Below, in pieces: positions 6,122 to 7,485 of a stretch of 7,485 nt of DNA. Every line of letters begins with the position of its first letter. The first letter of the stretch is position 1. The stretch lies in the NCBI GenBank assembly GCA_019428955.1, contig JAHYJF010000177.1, forward strand, positions 1-7,485, given 5' to 3'. Origin of the DNA: Burkholderiaceae bacterium (GTDB lineage: Bacteria; Pseudomonadota; Gammaproteobacteria; Burkholderiales; Burkholderiaceae_E). Below the pieces are notes generated by a model. It was not told the DNA's origin and made no database searches. It was given only the letters and a program-made list of their open reading frames with translations. A program made the position numbers and the translations under genes.

Positions 6122-7021
6122 ATGAATACACTGTGCCGCACTCTTTCCGCCGCTGCGCTGGCCGCTGCGCTGGGCAGCGCCCATGCGAGCGAGACCTATA
6201 GCCTCGAAATCTATAGCAACGATTTCAATGGTTCACCTGATATGACTGGCTGGAGTTCCTCGGAGCTGAGCACCGCCCCAGCCGAGAACACAACCAAAAC
6301 GACCCAGAATGGGGGAAGCACCATCGACCAGTTCCTGGGCGAATTTGGTGGCACCCAGTCGGTGAGGTTCGCTCTGAAAGATGCGCGCCTGAAAGACGTC
6401 GCCACCGTCACGCTAACGCTCGATTTCCTGGCGATTCGCTCCTGGGATGGTAACGACCCCACGTGGGGTGGCTGGACTGCCGACAACAATCGACCCGAAG
6501 GCGGGATTGCGGGCGGCGGCTCGGATCGTTTCAAGATTACGGTCAACGACGGAACGCTGCTCGACAAGAGTTTCAGCAACGGAGCCGGCTCGCAGACCTA
6601 CACGACTGACGGGACAGCTCCCAACGGGACAAATGATTTCCTGATGGCCGGCTCGCGGGCTCAGTACGCGTTGGGATACTCGTTCTACGACGGCATCAAT
6701 ACGGCCACCTACAACCCCCAGGACTCGATCTACGGGATGATCTTCTCCTTCGCCGCCGGCGACACCGACACCCTGGACCTGACTTTCGCCGGCCTGGGCC
6801 TGCAGGACACCTGGATCGATAATGATTACAGTTGCGGAGAAGACGGTTCATCCTTGTGCGCTGCTTATCGCGATGAATCCTGGGGGCTGGACAATATCAG
6901 CCTGACGCTCAACGGGCTGATTCGCATTCCCGTCACCGAAGTTCCCGCACCCGGCACCCTTGCAGCGCTCTGCCTCGGACTCATCGGGATCTCGCTGAGC
7001 GGGCGTCGCCGCCACTCCTAG
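6122..7021 (+). CDS. PEP-CTERM sorting domain protein
   Basis: This 299-residue protein has an N-terminal signal peptide (CRTLSAAALAAALGSAHA, cleavage near residue 22) and a C-terminal PEP-CTERM tripartite tail. The tail has the motif VPAP (274-277), a hydrophobic helix (about 279-292) and a basic RRR end (295-297). In known systems an exosortase (EpsH/Xrt family) cuts at this tail and the protein goes to the surface or matrix. The middle is rich in Gly, Asp, Thr and Asn, typical of extracellular beta-sandwich proteins. YSNDFNGS (31-38) near the start and ESWGLDNISLTL (252-263) near the end resemble the terminal strands of concanavalin/laminin-G-like folds. C238 and C246 could form a small disulfide loop. 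The ATG at 6122 begins the signal peptide; a TTG two codons earlier is less likely. No Shine-Dalgarno sequence is evident. Base composition looks less GC-rich than the neighbours, possibly a sign of transfer. Ligand and exact role are unknown. Confidence 0.85.
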   Translation: MNTLCRTLSAAALAAALGSAHASETYSLEIYSNDFNGSPDMTGWSSSELSTAPAENTTKTTQNGGSTIDQFLGEFGGTQSVRFALKDARLKDVATVTLTLDFLAIRSWDGNDPTWGGWTADNNRPEGGIAGGGSDRFKITVNDGTLLDKSFSNGAGSQTYTTDGTAPNGTNDFLMAGSRAQYALGYSFYDGINTATYNPQDSIYGMIFSFAAGDTDTLDLTFAGLGLQDTWIDNDYSCGEDGSSLCAAYRDESWGLDNISLTLNGLIRIPVTEVPAPGTLAALCLGLIGISLSGRRRHS

Positions 7022-7054
7022 GCACTCGACCGCTCCTGTCACGCAGCCACGAAA

Positions 7055-7088
7055 TGCCGGCCTCCAAGAAGGCCGGCACTTTCTTTTT
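7055..7088 (+). terminator. Intrinsic terminator after the PEP-CTERM gene
   Basis: A perfect 9-bp stem pairs TGCCGGCCT (7055-7063) with AGGCCGGCA (7070-7078) around a 6-nt loop. It is followed by CTTTCTTTTT with a T-rich run to 7088. It lies 34 bp after the stop codon and should end transcription of the polysaccharide/PEP-CTERM block before trpG. Confidence 0.88.
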
Positions 7089-7138
7089 GTGGGCAAGCCG
7101 GGCGAAATTTTGTCGATTCGGCGAAAATGATGGCAAAC

Positions 7139-7146
7139 GGAGGTGG
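7139..7146 (+). promoter_or_regulatory. Strong ribosome binding site of trpG
   Basis: GGAGGTGG lies 4 bp before the ATG at 7151 and is the best Shine-Dalgarno match in the window. It favours 7151 over the in-frame ATG at 7160 as the trpG start. I found no convincing -35/-10 pair in the 62 bp between the terminator and this start; TTGTCG near 7114 has no matching -10. Confidence 0.75.
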
Positions 7147-7150
7147 TTTC

Positions 7151-7485
7151 ATGCTGCTGATGATCGATAACTACGACTCTTTCACCTACAACCTGGTGCA
7201 GTATTTCGGCGAGTTGGGCGCCGAGGTCCACACGGTGCGCAACGACGCGCTGACCCCGGATGAGGCCGCCGAGATGGATCCGCAGGGCATCGTGATTTCG
7301 CCCGGGCCCGGCACCCCGGACGACGCCGGCGTCTCGCTGGCCTTGATCAAGCGCTTCGCCGGCCGGATTCCACTGTTGGGGGTGTGTCTCGGCCACCAGG
7401 CGATCGGCCAGGCCTTTGGCGCTCGGATCGTGCGCGCGCAGCGGGTGATGCACGGCAAGGTCGACCGCGTGACCCATACCGGCGA
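7151..7485 (+). CDS. trpG: Anthranilate synthase component II, glutamine amidotransferase (partial, 3' end cut by window)
   Basis: The first 111 codons of a class I glutamine amidotransferase are present, and the gene runs off the window with no stop. TrpG hydrolyses glutamine and passes ammonia to TrpE for anthranilate synthesis. Visible motifs are MLLMIDNYDSFTYNLVQYFG (1-20), ISPGPGTPDDAG (49-60, including the PGPG oxyanion-strand motif) and LLGVCLGHQAIGQAFG (75-90) with the nucleophile C79. The catalytic His and Glu lie beyond the window. The N-terminus matches TrpG/PabA proteins. TrpG is preferred because trpE is upstream on the same strand, but in many bacteria one protein serves both enzymes. 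About 4.3 kb and a strong terminator separate it from trpE, so it probably has its own promoter, perhaps driving trpD and trpC beyond the window. Confidence 0.93.
   Translation, partial: MLLMIDNYDSFTYNLVQYFGELGAEVHTVRNDALTPDEAAEMDPQGIVISPGPGTPDDAGVSLALIKRFAGRIPLLGVCLGHQAIGQAFGARIVRAQRVMHGKVDRVTHTG

Overview
The window reads as high-GC proteobacterial chromosome, most likely a betaproteobacterium (Rhodocyclales-like or a neighbouring order). This is inferred from strong G/C preference at third codon positions, the apaG / rpe / trpE / trpG gene set, and a PEP-CTERM surface protein. The genus cannot be fixed from the sequence alone.

Layout, left to right. Bases 1-127 may hold the last ~41 codons of an unidentified plus-strand gene. 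apaG (minus strand, 168-548) and rpe (plus strand, 630-1322) are divergent across an 81-bp gap that contains a -10-like hexamer and a 15-bp inverted repeat. rpe is followed after 50 bp by trpE (1373-2881), the large subunit of anthranilate synthase. A 191-bp gap with several repeats leads to a BcsA-type processive glycosyltransferase with a C-terminal c-di-GMP-binding PilZ domain (3073-5328). This overlaps by 4 bp (ATGA) a small secreted beta-barrel-like protein resembling BcsS (5325-6011). A 110-bp gap containing a perfect 13-bp tandem duplication precedes a secreted PEP-CTERM protein (6122-7021), which ends at a clear intrinsic terminator (7055-7088). The window closes inside trpG (from 7151), the glutamine amidotransferase subunit of anthranilate synthase.

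Functionally there are two layers. The housekeeping layer is rpe (pentose phosphate pathway) plus trpE and trpG, whose products form one enzyme. The accessory layer is a three-gene, 4-kb envelope/exopolysaccharide block lying between trpE and trpG. It comprises an inner-membrane polysaccharide synthase apparently gated by c-di-GMP, a probable outer-membrane partner, and a probable cell-surface protein sorted by an exosortase. No bcsB, bcsC, bcsZ or exosortase gene is visible here.

The most notable points are the interruption of the trpE-trpG pair by this block, the very small bcsA-bcsS set without bcsB, and the juxtaposition of a cellulose-synthase-like gene with a PEP-CTERM gene. I see no RNA genes, CRISPR arrays, insertion sequences or transposase remnants. 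No gene-free stretch exceeds 200 bp.
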